64,000 nt of DNA from the NCBI RefSeq assembly GCF_902506495.1, contig NZ_LR733264.1, positions 310,001 to 374,000 of the forward strand, read 5' to 3'. Shown piece after piece: positions 16,761 to 28,880 of the stretch (its first letter is position 1; each line of letters starts with the position of its first letter). The position numbers and the translations under genes were made by a program. The DNA comes from Pseudomonas sp. 8O (GTDB lineage Bacteria; Pseudomonadota; Gammaproteobacteria; Pseudomonadales; Pseudomonadaceae). The notes below the pieces were generated by a model. That model had not been told where the DNA came from, searched no databases, and saw nothing but the letters and a program-made list of their open reading frames with translations.

Positions 16761-17465
16761 TCACGCAATAGACGTGCCGAGGCCCTTGACGCCACCGGCG
16801 AAAATCTGGCGATAGCCCTGCAGCAGTCGCTGCCAGTCGTCGTCGGACCAGGGGCTGTGACGTCGTAGTTGAGACAGGTCGTGCTGAGCGGCCCGGGCGC
16901 GAGTCAGGCGGCGCCGGCTTTTCTCCAGATCCAGCAGGGCAACCTGCGGCGTTTCGTCGACAAGGTTGACGAAGATATGTTTGGCATACAGGCAGCCGTG
17001 CTGCCAGCGCCCCAGGTGCATACGCGCCAGAGTCGCGCCAACAAGTTGCAGCAGCTGGGCATGTACGGCTTCGCCACAGGCTTCGCGGCCGCCTTTGGCG
17101 TACCAGCTTTCGATATCCATGAAGCCTTCGAGCTCTGCGGTCACCAGCAGGCCGCGCCAGCCTTGCTGTGGGTCGTGTTGGACGCCGCAGTAGATCAGCT
17201 GGGGAACGGGCACGCCGAGTGCATCCAGAGCCAGCAATGCACTGCGTTCGCGCAGTACGGTCGGGCGTCCTTTTGGGTGCAGCAGGCTGCGATAGATGTG
17301 GCCGATCTGTTTCTTGGCGTAGAGCACGCCGGTTTCATCCAGTAGGCGCTGCACGCCACTCTCGCCGCCACGGCGAACGTTGGGCTCTTCGACCCAATCA
17401 CCTTGCTGTTGCCACCAGTGTTGGAATGCCTGCTGAGGGATTTCGCTCGTACTGCAAAGGGCCAT
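16761..17465 (-). CDS. inaA: InaA family lipopolysaccharide-kinase-like protein
   Basis: 234 residues of the Kdo/WaaP kinase-like family. The kinase catalytic loop reads WQHGCLYAKHIFVN near residue 155 and the metal-binding acidic motif DLEKSRRR follows near 178. A nucleotide-binding lysine is probably in YAKKQIGHIYRS. InaA-type proteins are linked with the acid/weak-acid response; whether they phosphorylate lipopolysaccharide is unproved. Single gene with its own terminator. Confidence 0.82.
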   Translation of the reverse strand: MALCSTSEIPQQAFQHWWQQQGDWVEEPNVRRGGESGVQRLLDETGVLYAKKQIGHIYRSLLHPKGRPTVLRERSALLALDALGVPVPQLIYCGVQHDPQQGWRGLLVTAELEGFMDIESWYAKGGREACGEAVHAQLLQLVGATLARMHLGRWQHGCLYAKHIFVNLVDETPQVALLDLEKSRRRLTRARAAQHDLSQLRRHSPWSDDDWQRLLQGYRQIFAGGVKGLGTSIA

Positions 17466-17640
17466 ATTTTTGTTCTTCTATTGGAGGTTGGCGCAGCGCC
17501 CGTCTCGTGAACGGCTGCTACGTCGTTCAGGGTGGTAACGAAACATATGCAAGCAACGTTCCCGAGTCCACCGGCAATGAAATCGAATTTTTCGATCTGT
17601 ATCGCTTTTCATCGGGAATAAAAATTTTCCGGGAGAAATT

Positions 17641-17693
17641 TTTAACGTCGCGTAGCGACGGCCCGCAGGGTGGCCGCCATGGATGGCAGGCCA
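17641..17693 (-). repeat. Post-terminator repeat, copy A
   Basis: Immediately downstream of the groEL terminator T tract, the minus strand reads GCCATCCATGGCGGCC, CGGGCCGTCGC, then GCGACGTTAAAAA. The same ~50-base element follows the rpmA terminator at 24183-24237 in the same orientation relative to its upstream gene. The remainder of 17466-17640 shows nothing. Confidence 0.7.
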
Positions 17694-17726
17694 AAAAAAA
17701 ACCCCGCGACTGGCGCGGGGTTCTTT
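17693..17726 (-). terminator. Rho-independent terminator of groESL
   Basis: Minus strand: CCCCGCG-CCAGT-CGCGGGG followed by nine T residues, 24 bases after the groEL stop. Confidence 0.93.
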
Positions 17727-17749
17727 GTGCTGCGTGGGTGCCGGTCGGC

Positions 17750-19408
<1,659 letters not shown>

Positions 19409-19445
19409 TCAAATTCTTGAAGGTTAAAACGGAGATTCGTGGGAA

Positions 19446-19739
19446 TCAGGCTTCGACGACAGCGAGGATTTCGTTCTCGCCCATTACCAGCAGGTCTTCG
19501 CCGTCGACCTTGACGGTGTTGCTGCCGGAGTAAGGGCCGAATACCACCTTGTCACCGACCTTGACGGCCAGCGGACGGACTTCGCCGTTATCCAGAACCT
19601 TACCGGTACCGACGGCAACGACTTCACCTTGGTTCGGCTTCTCGGCGGCCGAACCCGGCAGCACGATGCCGCCTGCGGTTTTGGTCTCTTCTTCGCTGCG
19701 ACGGATCACGACGCGGTCATGCAGAGGACGAAGCTTCAT
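19446..19739 (-). CDS. groES: Co-chaperonin GroES (10 kDa)
   Basis: 97 residues: [20 protein letters not shown] at the start, the mobile loop ([21 protein letters not shown]), and [20 protein letters not shown]. It caps the GroEL ring. A GGAGAG motif precedes the ATG. First gene of the groESL operon under a heat-shock-type promoter ~150 bases upstream. Confidence 0.98.
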   Translation of the reverse strand: MKLRPLHDRVVIRRSEEETKTAGGIVLPGSAAEKPNQGEVVAVGTGKVLDNGEVRPLAVKVGDKVVFGPYSGSNTVKVDGEDLLVMGENEILAVVEA

Positions 19740-19888
19740 TGTCGATCTCTCCTAACAATTGAATGGCCAACTTGCCGACTCTTGATTGGTCGGCGGGTTT
19801 GTAAAATCCGGCGAGGCCGGGCGCGGCACGCTGGGCGCACCGCGAAAGTCGGACTGCCTCAGAGGGCAGGCACCTTGCGGTGACTGCT

Positions 19889-19919
19889 ACATGTGGGCGG
19901 GCAAGTGCATTTCAAGGGG
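19889..19919 (-). promoter_or_regulatory. Sigma-32-type heat-shock promoter of groESL
   Basis: Minus strand: CCCCTTGAAAT (-35; CTTGAA at 19916-19911), 13 bases, then CCCACATGT (-10 like CCCCATNT). It lies ~150 bases before groES. I see no CIRCE element, consistent with RpoH control in Pseudomonas. Confidence 0.7.
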
Positions 19920-19989
19920 AGGAAGTGAATTTTTTTGCGCTGCAGAGGGGGCGGCACTCGCGGCAAGCACCGCAGCCTGACGACTTTGC

Positions 19990-20050
19990 GTAGGAGTCGG
20001 CTTGCCGGCGATCAGCCAGAGAGAGATCGCCGGCAAGCCGGCTCCTGCAG
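19990..20050. repeat. REP-type inverted repeat
   Basis: GTAGGAGTCGGCTTGCCGGC and GCCGGCAAGCCGGCTCCTGC flank an ATC-GATC centre, just beyond the fxsA stop. Confidence 0.85.
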
Positions 20051-20062
20051 GTGCTGTAGGGA

Positions 20063-20512
20063 TCAGTCGCGGCGCTCGTAATCGCCTTCGAGCACGTTGG
20101 GCCGAGTCTGTCCGGAGCGAGCGGCGGCATCGTCGAAGAAGGCACGTTGACGCAGGGCCTGCTCCTCGGCGCGGCGACGAATCTTGCCGACCAACAGGCG
20201 ACGGGTGAAGGGAATCAGGCAGAGCACACCGAATATGTCGCTGATGAAGCCCGGCAGCAGCAGCAGGCCACCGCCGACGGCGATGAGCAGGCCTTCGAGC
20301 ATTTCCTGCTCAGGCAGCTCGCCACGCGAGAGTTTTTCACGGGCGCGCCAGGCAGTGGCGACGCCGGCAACGCGCAGCAACACGCTACCTAGGATGGCGG
20401 TGCCGATCACCAGCATGAGCGTGGGCAGCACGCCAATGGCGCTGCCGACCTTGATCAGCAGGGCCAGTTCGATGATCGGAAACAGCAGGAAGAGGAATAG
20501 AAACGCGCGCAT
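20063..20512 (-). CDS. fxsA: FxsA family membrane protein
   Basis: 149 residues. Two N-terminal hydrophobic segments (FLFLFLLFPIIELALLIKVG; LPTLMLVIGTAILGSVLLRV) and a third, GLLIAVGGGLLLLPGFISDI, match FxsA, the product that relieves F-exclusion of phage T7 when overproduced in E. coli. The start at 20512 (MRAFLFL) is the family start; the longer frame overlaps the upstream gene. In Pseudomonas it commonly sits beside groESL, as here. Confidence 0.88.
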   Translation of the reverse strand: MRAFLFLFLLFPIIELALLIKVGSAIGVLPTLMLVIGTAILGSVLLRVAGVATAWRAREKLSRGELPEQEMLEGLLIAVGGGLLLLPGFISDIFGVLCLIPFTRRLLVGKIRRRAEEQALRQRAFFDDAAARSGQTRPNVLEGDYERRD

Positions 20513-20577
20513 TTTCAGAGGGTCCTTGACGGAAGCGAGCTTCCAGTAGGAATTAAGTATGGGGTAATGGCCTGAAT

Positions 20578-21312
20578 TCAAGCTGAAGGCGTACCGCTGG
20601 TCGGCCAGCTTTCGGCTCGAGCCAGCTGCACCAATGCCTGGCGCACGGCGCCGGGATTGCTGCAGGGTGCGGGAAAGGGCAGCCAGTACAGGCTCTGGCC
20701 GATGCGCAGATGAAAACCTTCACTGTCGACACCGGCCATCTGCGCGGGTTCGTGTTGCGGCAGGCCGGCCAGTTCGACGTAATGCGCGATGGCGCTGGCG
20801 TGGTCGTCGTTCATGTGCTCGACCATGCTCGCTTCGCTGCCGTCTGTCGCAAAGGGATTGGCCAGGGCGACGTGGTCGAGCCAGTGAATGGCGCCAAAAC
20901 CGCCGATGAAGCGCCAGCGCACTGGCTCCAGGCGCCAGAAATCGAAATCATGCGCCCGATGGTAGTCGCGCGACTGGGGGAAAAAACGGTAATAACGCTG
21001 TGCGGCCGCTTCGATTGCGTCTTCGTCATGCAACTGTCGTGCTTCGGCGAGCAAAGTGAGGCGGCCGACCGCCTGCACATCCTCTGCGCCACGTTCGCCG
21101 ACCAATAGCGAGCATTTGGCGTTCTGCCCGAGATTATGGGTGTGCTGGGCGATGCGGCTGATCAGGATCAGCGGCCGGCCCTCGGCGTCCAGGCAGTAGG
21201 GCACCACCGATCCGAAAGGGAAACCCGGCATGGCCTTGGAGTGGGTGCTGAGCACGCCACGGTATTCCTTGAGCAGCAATTCTCGTGCATGCTTGCCGGC
21301 TTTCACGCTCAC
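20578..21312 (-). CDS. HugZ-like FMN-binding split-barrel protein with DUF2470 domain
   Basis: 244 residues. The pyridoxamine-phosphate-oxidase-like barrel covers about residues 10-150 (HSKAMPGFPFGSVVPYCLDA) and a DUF2470 domain follows (EHMNDDHASAIAHYVELAGL). HugZ-type proteins degrade haem. A GTG start at 21312 is preferred: GAGGAG lies seven bases upstream, and the longer frame's ATG has no such site. It is followed by fxsA and groESL, a conserved Pseudomonas order. Confidence 0.8.
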   Translation of the reverse strand: MSVKAGKHARELLLKEYRGVLSTHSKAMPGFPFGSVVPYCLDAEGRPLILISRIAQHTHNLGQNAKCSLLVGERGAEDVQAVGRLTLLAEARQLHDEDAIEAAAQRYYRFFPQSRDYHRAHDFDFWRLEPVRWRFIGGFGAIHWLDHVALANPFATDGSEASMVEHMNDDHASAIAHYVELAGLPQHEPAQMAGVDSEGFHLRIGQSLYWLPFPAPCSNPGAVRQALVQLARAESWPTSGTPSA

Positions 21313-21420
21313 CTTATGACTCCTCGCAAAGAATCCGTCAGAAACGGACAGACGCCCTAGCATAGCGGTTAGCGGGCATCAGCGGGGTCGGTAAATGCTG
21401 CACCTTGAGGGGATAAAGCG

Positions 21421-22179
21421 ATGCAACTGAAAGACAAAGTCATCATCATCACTGGCGGTTGCCAGGGACTGGGCCGCGCCATGGGTGAGTACCTGGCAGC
21501 CAAGGGCGCCAAGCTGGCGCTGGTCGATCTGAACCAGGAAAAACTCGACGAAGCCGTGGCTGCCTGCAAGGCCGCCGGTGGCGATGCCCGCAGCTACCTG
21601 TGCAACGTGGCCGATGAAGAGCAGGTGACCCATATGGTCGCCCAGGTGGCCGATGACTTCGGTGCTATCAACGGCCTGGTCAACAACGCAGGCATCCTGC
21701 GCGATGGTCTGACCATCCGCGTGAAGGATGGCGAGATGACCAAGATGAGCCTGGCGCAGTGGCAGGCGGTGATCGATGTCAACCTGACCGGCGTATTCCT
21801 TTGCACTCGCGAAGTGGCGGCGAAGATGATCGAACTGAAGAATGAAGGCGCGATCGTCAACATTTCCTCGATCTCGCGTGCCGGCAACATGGGGCAGGCA
21901 AACTACTCCGCAGCCAAGGCGGGCGTAGCTGCCGACACCGTGGTCTGGGCCAAGGAACTGGCGCGTTACGGCATTCGCGTAGCGGGCGTGGCGCCGGGCT
22001 TCATCGAAACCGAGATGACCGGCAGCATGAAGCCGGAAGCCCTGGAGAAGATGACCTCGGGCATTCCGCTCAAGCGCATGGGCAAGCCGGCCGAGATCGC
22101 GCATTCGGTGGCCTACATTCTGGAAAACGACTATTACACCGGTCGTATTCTGGAACTGGACGGCGGCCTGCGCCTGTAA
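21421..22179 (+). CDS. SDR family oxidoreductase (FabG-like)
   Basis: 252 residues: IITGGCQGLGRAMGEYLA (Rossmann TGxxxGxG, residues ~8-20), NNAGILRDG, and the catalytic triad SISRAGNMGQANYSAAKAG with Ser, Tyr and Lys. It ends DGGLRL as many FabG relatives do. It is divergent from the HugZ-like gene and followed by a strong terminator, so probably monocistronic. It could reduce 3-oxoacyl groups, but no pathway neighbour settles this. Confidence 0.87.
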   Translation: MQLKDKVIIITGGCQGLGRAMGEYLAAKGAKLALVDLNQEKLDEAVAACKAAGGDARSYLCNVADEEQVTHMVAQVADDFGAINGLVNNAGILRDGLTIRVKDGEMTKMSLAQWQAVIDVNLTGVFLCTREVAAKMIELKNEGAIVNISSISRAGNMGQANYSAAKAGVAADTVVWAKELARYGIRVAGVAPGFIETEMTGSMKPEALEKMTSGIPLKRMGKPAEIAHSVAYILENDYYTGRILELDGGLRL

Positions 22180-22193
22180 TTCACCCGGCCTGA

Positions 22194-22230
22194 ACGAAAA
22201 ACGCCCCGACTGGTTCGGGGCGTTTTTCGT
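22194..22230. terminator. Rho-independent terminator after the SDR gene
   Basis: ACGAAAAACGCCCCG and CGGGGCGTTTTTCGT are perfect arms, usable in both directions between the convergent SDR and ispB genes. Confidence 0.92.
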
Positions 22231-22240
22231 TTCCGACAGC

Positions 22241-22308
22241 TGGTGCGCAAGGCGCACCCTAATGGCGGCGTTCTGTTTGCTTTTCGTAGGGTGCGCCGTG
22301 CGCACCGC
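22241..22308. repeat. Dispersed 'GGTGCGC..GCGCACC' repeat
   Basis: GGTGCGCAAGGCGCACCCTA and CGTAGGGTGCGCCGTGCGCACC face each other. The family also occurs at 3019-3089 and 27274-27333. Confidence 0.7.
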
Positions 22309-22313
22309 AGCTT

Positions 22314-23282
22314 TCAATGCGTGCGAGCGACAGCGAAACGGCTCAGCTCCACCAGCGCCTCGCGATATTCCCCGGCCGGCAGCACTTCCAGGCAGGCAAT
22401 TGCGCGTTCGGCGTAGTCGCGAGCGAGTCTGGCGGTGTAATCCAGAGCGCCGGCGGCATCCACGGCGGCGCGGATGCTTTCCAGGTCTTCGATACCGCCT
22501 TTCTGAATCGCGCGGCGCACCAGTGCTGCCTGTTCCTCGGTGCCTTCACGCATGGTGTAGATCAGCGGCAGCGTCGGCTTGCCCTCGGCGAGATCATCAC
22601 CGACGTTCTTGCCCAGCTCGGCTGCGTCGCCTTTGTAGTCGAGCAGGTCGTCGACCAGTTGGAAGGCGATGCCCAGGTGATCGCCGAAGGTGCGCAGGGC
22701 TTCGCGCTGTGCTTCGTTGGCGCCGGCCAGCGCGGCGGCGGCATGAGTCGAGGCTTCGAACAGCATCGCGGTCTTGCCGCGGATGACTTCCATGTAGGTC
22801 TCTTCCGTGGTGCTGGCGTCGCGAACCTTGGACAGTTGCAGCACTTCACCTTCGGCGATCACGCGGGTGGCGTGGGAGAGAATCTTCATCACCGGCATGG
22901 AGCCGAGCTCGACCATCATTTCGAACGAGCGTGAATAAAGGAAGTCGCCCACCAGTACGCTCGGTGCGTTGCCCCACTGGGCATTGGCGGTGCTACGGCC
23001 GCGGCGCATATCGGACATGTCGACCACATCGTCATGCAGAAGGGTGGCGGTATGCAGAAATTCGATGGTGGCGGCCAGCAGGCGCAGGTCGTCGGCCTGG
23101 TAACCCAGCGCGCGACCGCTGAGCAGCACCAGCAGCGGGCGCAGGCGTTTGCCGCCAGCGGAAATGATATAGTCGCCGATCTTTTCCACCAGCGGCACGC
23201 GGGAAACCACCTGTTGGCGAATGATGCCATCGACGGCGGTGAAATCGTCCGCTACCACGCGGTAGAAAGCCTGGGGTTGCAT
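22314..23282 (-). CDS. ispB: Octaprenyl diphosphate synthase
   Basis: 322 residues with both aspartate-rich motifs of trans-prenyltransferases: LLHDDVVDMSDMRRG (~residue 80) and QLVDDLLDYKGD (~210). It elongates farnesyl diphosphate to make the ubiquinone side chain. It is divergent from rplU-rpmA-cgtA, the standard order in gamma-proteobacteria, which supports the symbol; the exact chain length made (C40 or C45) cannot be read. Confidence 0.93.
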   Translation of the reverse strand: MQPQAFYRVVADDFTAVDGIIRQQVVSRVPLVEKIGDYIISAGGKRLRPLLVLLSGRALGYQADDLRLLAATIEFLHTATLLHDDVVDMSDMRRGRSTANAQWGNAPSVLVGDFLYSRSFEMMVELGSMPVMKILSHATRVIAEGEVLQLSKVRDASTTEETYMEVIRGKTAMLFEASTHAAAALAGANEAQREALRTFGDHLGIAFQLVDDLLDYKGDAAELGKNVGDDLAEGKPTLPLIYTMREGTEEQAALVRRAIQKGGIEDLESIRAAVDAAGALDYTARLARDYAERAIACLEVLPAGEYREALVELSRFAVARTH

Positions 23283-23361
23283 CGGCGACAGGTGCTCCTT
23301 TGAGGTTGCGCGGCATGCTAGGTGGCGGGGTGGGGGCTGTCAAGGCAAGTGCCTGTGGGCC

Positions 23362-23390
23362 TTGCGAAGCGGTCTGCGCTTGCGTACAAT
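23362..23390 (+). promoter_or_regulatory. Sigma-70-type promoter of rplU-rpmA
   Basis: TTGCGA (23362-23367), 17 bases, TACAAT (23385-23390). It leaves a ~130-base leader before rplU, long enough for a regulatory fold, although I could not define one. Confidence 0.6.
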
Positions 23391-23528
23391 CGCGCACCCT
23401 GAACTTCCCCCTGGGCATTTCCCTGCCTTACGCAATTGCAAGGGTGTCACTTCCGGCCCCAAGCAGCCATGCCAGCCAATAACGACTTTTCTAAAGCGCT
23501 GGGTGAGCAGGATCAACGGAGATTTACC

Positions 23529-23840
23529 ATGTACGCAGTAATTGTTACTGGTGGCAAGCAATACAAAGTCACCGAAGGCGAATTCCTCAAGATCGAGAAG
23601 CTCGAAGTCGCCACCGGCGAAGCCGTGACTTTCGATCGCGTTCTGCTGATCGGCAATGGCGACGACGTTCAGATCGGCGCTCCGGTCGTAGACGGCGCTA
23701 AAGTGGTTGCCGAAGTCGTTTCGCAAGGCCGTCACGACAAAGTGCGTATCATCAAGTTCCGCCGTCGTAAGCACCACATGAAGCGTCAGGGCCACCGTCA
23801 GTGGTTCACTGAGATCAAAATCACCGGTATCCAGGCCTGA
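23529..23840 (+). CDS. rplU: 50S ribosomal protein L21
   Basis: 103 residues, exact family length: [20 protein letters not shown] at the start and a basic C-terminal [16 protein letters not shown]. It binds 23S rRNA. The start at 23529 has GGAG nearby (CGGAGATTTACC). rpmA follows after 36 bases. Confidence 0.98.
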   Translation: MYAVIVTGGKQYKVTEGEFLKIEKLEVATGEAVTFDRVLLIGNGDDVQIGAPVVDGAKVVAEVVSQGRHDKVRIIKFRRRKHHMKRQGHRQWFTEIKITGIQA

Positions 23841-23876
23841 TTCGTCGGCCCCGATCCTTTATAGGAGTATTGACTC

Positions 23877-24134
23877 ATGGCACACAAAAAAGCTGGCGGT
23901 TCTACCCGTAACGGCCGCGATTCCGAAAGTAAACGCCTTGGCGTGAAGATGTATGGTGGTCAGGTCATCAAGGCCGGCAACATCATCGTTCGTCAGCGCG
24001 GCACCGAGTTCCATGCCGGTTTCGGCGTGGGCATGGGCAAAGACCACACCCTCTTCGCTAAAGTCGAAGGCGTGGTCAAGTTCGAAGTGAAGGGCGCTTT
24101 CGGCCGTCGCTACGTGAGCGTCGTTCAGGCCTAA
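23877..24134 (+). CDS. rpmA: 50S ribosomal protein L27
   Basis: 85 residues: [20 protein letters not shown] and [17 protein letters not shown] are diagnostic. The N-terminal tail reaches the peptidyl transferase centre. There is no N-terminal extension like that cleaved in Firmicutes. A terminator follows directly. Confidence 0.98.
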   Translation: MAHKKAGGSTRNGRDSESKRLGVKMYGGQVIKAGNIIVRQRGTEFHAGFGVGMGKDHTLFAKVEGVVKFEVKGAFGRRYVSVVQA

Positions 24135-24150
24135 TCGCCTACGCGCTGGA

Positions 24151-24180
24151 AAAGCCCTGTCCGTAGGACGGGGCTTTTTT
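24151..24180 (+). terminator. Rho-independent terminator of rplU-rpmA
   Basis: AAAGCCC(T)GTCC-GTA-GGACGGGGCTTTTTT, 17 bases after the rpmA stop. Confidence 0.92.
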
Positions 24181-24182
24181 AT

Positions 24183-24237
24183 TGGCCCGCCGTCCATGGC
24201 GGCATCCCTCCGGGCCGTCGCAAGCGACGTTAAAAAA
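24183..24237 (+). repeat. Post-terminator repeat, copy B
   Basis: GGCCCGCCGTCCATGGCGGC, CGGGCCGTCGC and GCGACGTTAAAAA closely match copy A after the groEL terminator (about nine in ten bases by eye). It contains two small palindromes (GCCGTCCATGGCGGC and GTCGCAAGCGAC). Confidence 0.7.
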
Positions 24238-24255
24238 CGCTCCAGGCGTTTTTTT
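24232..24255. terminator. Second, bidirectional terminator between rpmA and cgtA
   Basis: AAAAAACGC-TCCAG-GCGTTTTTTTT can fold on either strand. It isolates cgtA from rplU-rpmA, so cgtA needs its own promoter in the 120 bases that follow. Confidence 0.7.
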
Positions 24256-24349
24256 TGTTTCTGTATCCTTGGGTTCTTGCCCGATCACCCGTAACGCCAC
24301 GCTGTTCGCGTGGGGTCATCCGGCAAGGGCCTTTACGTTGTTCTGTTGA

Positions 24350-25597
<1,248 letters not shown>

Positions 25598-25607
25598 GCA
25601 AATTTCT

Positions 25608-25632
25608 AACGCCGCTTAATTGCGGCGTTTTT
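25608..25632 (+). terminator. Short terminator-like hairpin after cgtA
   Basis: AACGCCGC-TTAAT-TGCGGCGTTTTT, 10 bases past the cgtA stop. Short stem; read-through into proB (46 bases further) is likely. Confidence 0.7.
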
Positions 25633-25678
25633 GTAGGTGGGGTGGACCCCATCATTTTCTGGCTAAGGTTGGAAGATC

Positions 25679-26797
25679 ATGCGTGACAAGGTGACCGGCG
25701 CGCGGCGCTGGGTGGTGAAGATCGGCAGTGCGCTGCTGACCGCCGACGGGCGTGGCCTGGATCGTGCTGCCATGGCGGTGTGGGTCAAGCAGATGGTCGC
25801 GCTGCGTGAGCAGGGCGTGGAACTGGTGCTGGTGTCCTCCGGCGCTGTGGCGGCCGGTATGAGCCGCCTGGGTTGGACCAGCCGACCCAGTGCGATGCAT
25901 GAGTTGCAGGCCGCTGCCGCCATTGGCCAGATGGCCCTGGTGCAGGCTTGGGAGTCGAGCTTTGCCGAACACGGTCGCCGTACCGCACAGGTGCTGCTGA
26001 CGCACGACGATCTCTCCGACCGCAAGCGCTATCTCAACGCGCGCAGCACCTTGCGCACCTTGGTGAATCTCGACGTGATCCCGGTGATCAACGAGAACGA
26101 CACCGTGGTCACCGATGAAATCCGCTTCGGCGACAACGACACCCTGGCCGCGCTGGTGGCCAACCTGGTGGAAGCCGATCTGCTGGTGATCCTCACCGAC
26201 CGCGACGGCATGTACAACGCCGACCCGCGTCACAACCCCGATGCCGAGCTGATCTTCGAAGCCCGCGCCGATGACCCGGCACTGGATGCCGTGGCCGGTG
26301 GCGTCGGCGGTGCGCTGGGGCGTGGCGGCATGCAGACCAAGTTGCGCGCCTCGCGTCTGGCTGCGCGCTCTGGCGCGCATACGGTGATCGTTGGTGGTGC
26401 CATCGAGCAGGTGCTGGCGCGACTCAAGGCTGGCGAACGTTTGGGCACGCTGCTGGCCCCCGAGCGTGGCTTGCTGGCGGCGCGCAAGCAGTGGCTGGCG
26501 GGTCACCTGCAGACCCGTGGCACGCTGGTGCTGGATGCCGGCGCGGTCAAGGCGCTGAGCCAGGATCGCAAGAGCCTGCTGCCGGTCGGCGTGAAGGCTG
26601 TGCAGGGTAGCTTCCGCCGTGGCGAGATGGTGGTCTGCGTATCGCCTGACGGCCGTGAGATCGCGCGCGGCCTGGTCAACTACAGCGCGCTGGAAGCACA
26701 GAAGATCATTGGCCAGCCATCCGATGCCATCGAGAAGCTGCTCGGCTATGTCGATGAGCCGGAGCTGGTGCATCGGGATAACCTGATTCTGGTTTAG
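25679..26797 (+). CDS. proB: Glutamate 5-kinase
   Basis: 372 residues: an amino-acid kinase domain ([44 protein letters not shown]) and a C-terminal PUA domain (~280-370). It catalyses the first, proline-inhibited step of proline synthesis. It follows cgtA as in other Pseudomonas genomes; a CreA-family gene begins 18 bases after it. Confidence 0.96.
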   Translation: MRDKVTGARRWVVKIGSALLTADGRGLDRAAMAVWVKQMVALREQGVELVLVSSGAVAAGMSRLGWTSRPSAMHELQAAAAIGQMALVQAWESSFAEHGRRTAQVLLTHDDLSDRKRYLNARSTLRTLVNLDVIPVINENDTVVTDEIRFGDNDTLAALVANLVEADLLVILTDRDGMYNADPRHNPDAELIFEARADDPALDAVAGGVGGALGRGGMQTKLRASRLAARSGAHTVIVGGAIEQVLARLKAGERLGTLLAPERGLLAARKQWLAGHLQTRGTLVLDAGAVKALSQDRKSLLPVGVKAVQGSFRRGEMVVCVSPDGREIARGLVNYSALEAQKIIGQPSDAIEKLLGYVDEPELVHRDNLILV

Positions 26798-26815
26798 AGG
26801 CGAAAGGAGCAAACC

Positions 26816-27277
26816 ATGCGTCTGTTCAAGGGATGTCTGCTGGGCCTGCTGATGCTGCCCGGCCTGGCACTGGCCGAAACCATTGGTGAAGTGTCGACGG
26901 TGTTCAAATGGGTCGGGCTCAACGACAAGATCGTCGTCGAGGCCTTTGATGATCCCAAGGTGGACGGTGTGACCTGCTACCTGTCGCGTGCCAAGACCGG
27001 CGGGGTGAAGGGTGGTCTGGGTCTGGCCGAGGATCGTGCCGAAGCGTCCATCGCCTGCCGCCAGGTCGGCCCCATTGCATTCAAGGGCACGCTCAAGGAC
27101 GGGGAGGAGGTGTTCAAGGAGCGCACTTCGCTGGTGTTCAAGACCATGCAGGTGGTGCGTTTCTTCGACAGCAAGCGCAACACGCTGGTGTATCTGGTAT
27201 ACAGCGACCGGGTGATCGAGGGTAGCCCGCAGAATGCGGTGACAGCCATTCCGATCCTGCCCTGGGGCCAACCGTAG
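26816..27277 (+). CDS. creA: CreA family periplasmic protein
   Basis: 153 residues with a signal peptide ([17 protein letters not shown]) and CreA features: [37 protein letters not shown] and IACRQVGPI. Two cysteines may pair. Function unknown. GGAG precedes the ATG; the gene is probably co-transcribed with proB. Confidence 0.9.
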   Translation: MRLFKGCLLGLLMLPGLALAETIGEVSTVFKWVGLNDKIVVEAFDDPKVDGVTCYLSRAKTGGVKGGLGLAEDRAEASIACRQVGPIAFKGTLKDGEEVFKERTSLVFKTMQVVRFFDSKRNTLVYLVYSDRVIEGSPQNAVTAIPILPWGQP

Positions 27278-27333
27278 GGTGCGCCGTGCGCACCGAACAT
27301 CCCATGCATGAAGGTGCGCAAGGCGCACCCTAC
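27274..27333. repeat. Dispersed 'GTAGGGTGCGCC..GGCGCACCCTAC' repeat
   Basis: GTAGGGTGCGCCGTGCGCACC and GGTGCGCAAGGCGCACCCTAC are near-perfect inverted arms overlapping the creA stop. Confidence 0.8.
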
Positions 27334-27342
27334 GTCTAAAAG

Positions 27343-27368
27343 AAAACCGCCCCGAAGGGCGGTTTTTT
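27343..27368. terminator. Bidirectional terminator between creA and mqo
   Basis: AAAACCGCCC-CGAA-GGGCGGTTTTTT; serves both convergent genes. Confidence 0.9.
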
Positions 27369-27380
27369 CATGCGCCATGA

Positions 27381-28880
27381 TCAGGCGCTGGGGGTATCCA
27401 GCTGCAGGCGCTGGTTCGATTGCGTTTGCACTTCGTGGTAGCGCTCGGCGTCCTTGGACAGAACATCGGCCATGGCCGGGAAGATCTCGTCCAGCTTGCT
27501 GCGCCAGTCGTCGCTCTTGGCCTGCTCGGGGAAGCAGCGGTGGATCAGGTCGAGCATGATCGACACGGTGACCGAAGCGCCCGGCGAGGCGCCGAGCAGA
27601 GCCGCGATGGTACCGTCGGCTGCAGCCACCAGTTCGGTGCCGAACTGCAGCACGCCGCCGTTCTTGCTGTCCTTCTTGATGATCTGCACGCGCTGGCCAG
27701 CGACTTCCAGGCGCCAGTCCTCGGCCTTGGCTTCGGGGTAGAAGCCGCGCAGGGTGTTCAGGCGCTGCTCCTCGGACTGCATCACTTCCTTGATCAGGTA
27801 GCGGGTCAGGTCCAGGTTGTCGCGCGCCACCGCCAGCATCGGCCCGAGGTTGTTGGGGCGTACCGACAGCGGCAGGTCGAGGAACGAGCCGTGCTTGAGG
27901 AACTTGGTGGTGAAGCCGGCGTAGGGGCCGAACAGCAGGGATTTCTTGCCATCGACCACGCGGGTATCGAGGTGCGGCACGGACATCGGTGGCGAGCCCA
28001 CGGCAGCCTGGCTGTAGACCTTGGCCTGGTGCTGTTTGACGATTTCCGGGTTGTCGCAACGCAGCCACTGACCACTCACCGGGAAGCCGCCAAAGCCTTT
28101 GCCTTCCGGGATGCCGGACAGTTGCAGCAGCGGCAGCGCGCCGCCGCCAGCACCGAGGAAGACGAACTTGCTCTTGAGCTTGCGCGTGGCGCCGGAGCGG
28201 GTGTCCTTGATGTCCACCAGCCAGCCTTCACCGTCGCGCTTGAGGTCGGTGACCTTCTGGTTGCAGGTGACCTTGGCGTCGGGCTGGGTAGTCAGGTAGG
28301 CGAGCATCTGCTCGGTGACCGCACCGAAGTTGACGTCGGTACCGGCCTGCACACGGGTCATCGCCAGCGGCTCGTTGCTATCGCGGCCCGGGATCAGCAG
28401 CGGCGCCCATTCGGCGATGGTGGCGCGATCCTCGGTGTACTCCATCTCGGTGAAGGCGTGATGCTGGCGCAGCGCCTCGAAACGCTTCTTGAGGAAGGCG
28501 ATTCCGCTGTTGCCGCGCACGAAGCTCATGTGCGGGACCGGGTTGATGAACGTTTTCGGCGAGTTGATCGCGCCTTTTTCGATCAGGTAAGCCCAGAACT
28601 GCTTGGACTCCTCGAACTGGGCATTGATGTTCACCGACTTGTTGATGTCGATGCTGCCGTCTGCGCCTTCCGGGGTGTAGTTCAGCTCGCACAGCGCGGC
28701 GTGACCGGTGCCGGCGTTGTTCCAGGGGTTGGAGCTTTCCACTGCGCCGGACTCGCGCAGCTCTACCACTTCCAGCGTGATGCCGGGGTTGAGTTCCTTG
28801 AGCAGCACGCCCAGGGTCGCGCTCATGATGCCAGCGCCAACCAGCACCACATCTACGCTTTGGTAATCGTTATGCGCCAT
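27381..28880 (-). CDS. mqo: Malate:quinone oxidoreductase
   Basis: 499 residues of the MQO family: FAD-binding [20 protein letters not shown] at the N-terminus, [20 protein letters not shown], and a family-typical C-terminal half. The enzyme is a peripheral membrane flavoprotein that oxidises malate and reduces quinone, replacing or supplementing NAD-malate dehydrogenase. Pseudomonas often carry two copies; which paralogue this is cannot be told. The ATG follows GAGAGG. Confidence 0.95.
   Translation of the reverse strand: MAHNDYQSVDVVLVGAGIMSATLGVLLKELNPGITLEVVELRESGAVESSNPWNNAGTGHAALCELNYTPEGADGSIDINKSVNINAQFEESKQFWAYLIEKGAINSPKTFINPVPHMSFVRGNSGIAFLKKRFEALRQHHAFTEMEYTEDRATIAEWAPLLIPGRDSNEPLAMTRVQAGTDVNFGAVTEQMLAYLTTQPDAKVTCNQKVTDLKRDGEGWLVDIKDTRSGATRKLKSKFVFLGAGGGALPLLQLSGIPEGKGFGGFPVSGQWLRCDNPEIVKQHQAKVYSQAAVGSPPMSVPHLDTRVVDGKKSLLFGPYAGFTTKFLKHGSFLDLPLSVRPNNLGPMLAVARDNLDLTRYLIKEVMQSEEQRLNTLRGFYPEAKAEDWRLEVAGQRVQIIKKDSKNGGVLQFGTELVAAADGTIAALLGASPGASVTVSIMLDLIHRCFPEQAKSDDWRSKLDEIFPAMADVLSKDAERYHEVQTQSNQRLQLDTPSA

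Noticed and set aside
19740..20060. CIRCE-type operator upstream of groES
   Set aside because: No TTAGCACTC-N9-GAGTGCTAA-like pair; the heat-shock promoter explains control better.
25652..27328. 558-codon minus-strand frame opposite proB and creA
   Set aside because: Spans two conserved genes in antisense; repetitive H/Q/R composition.
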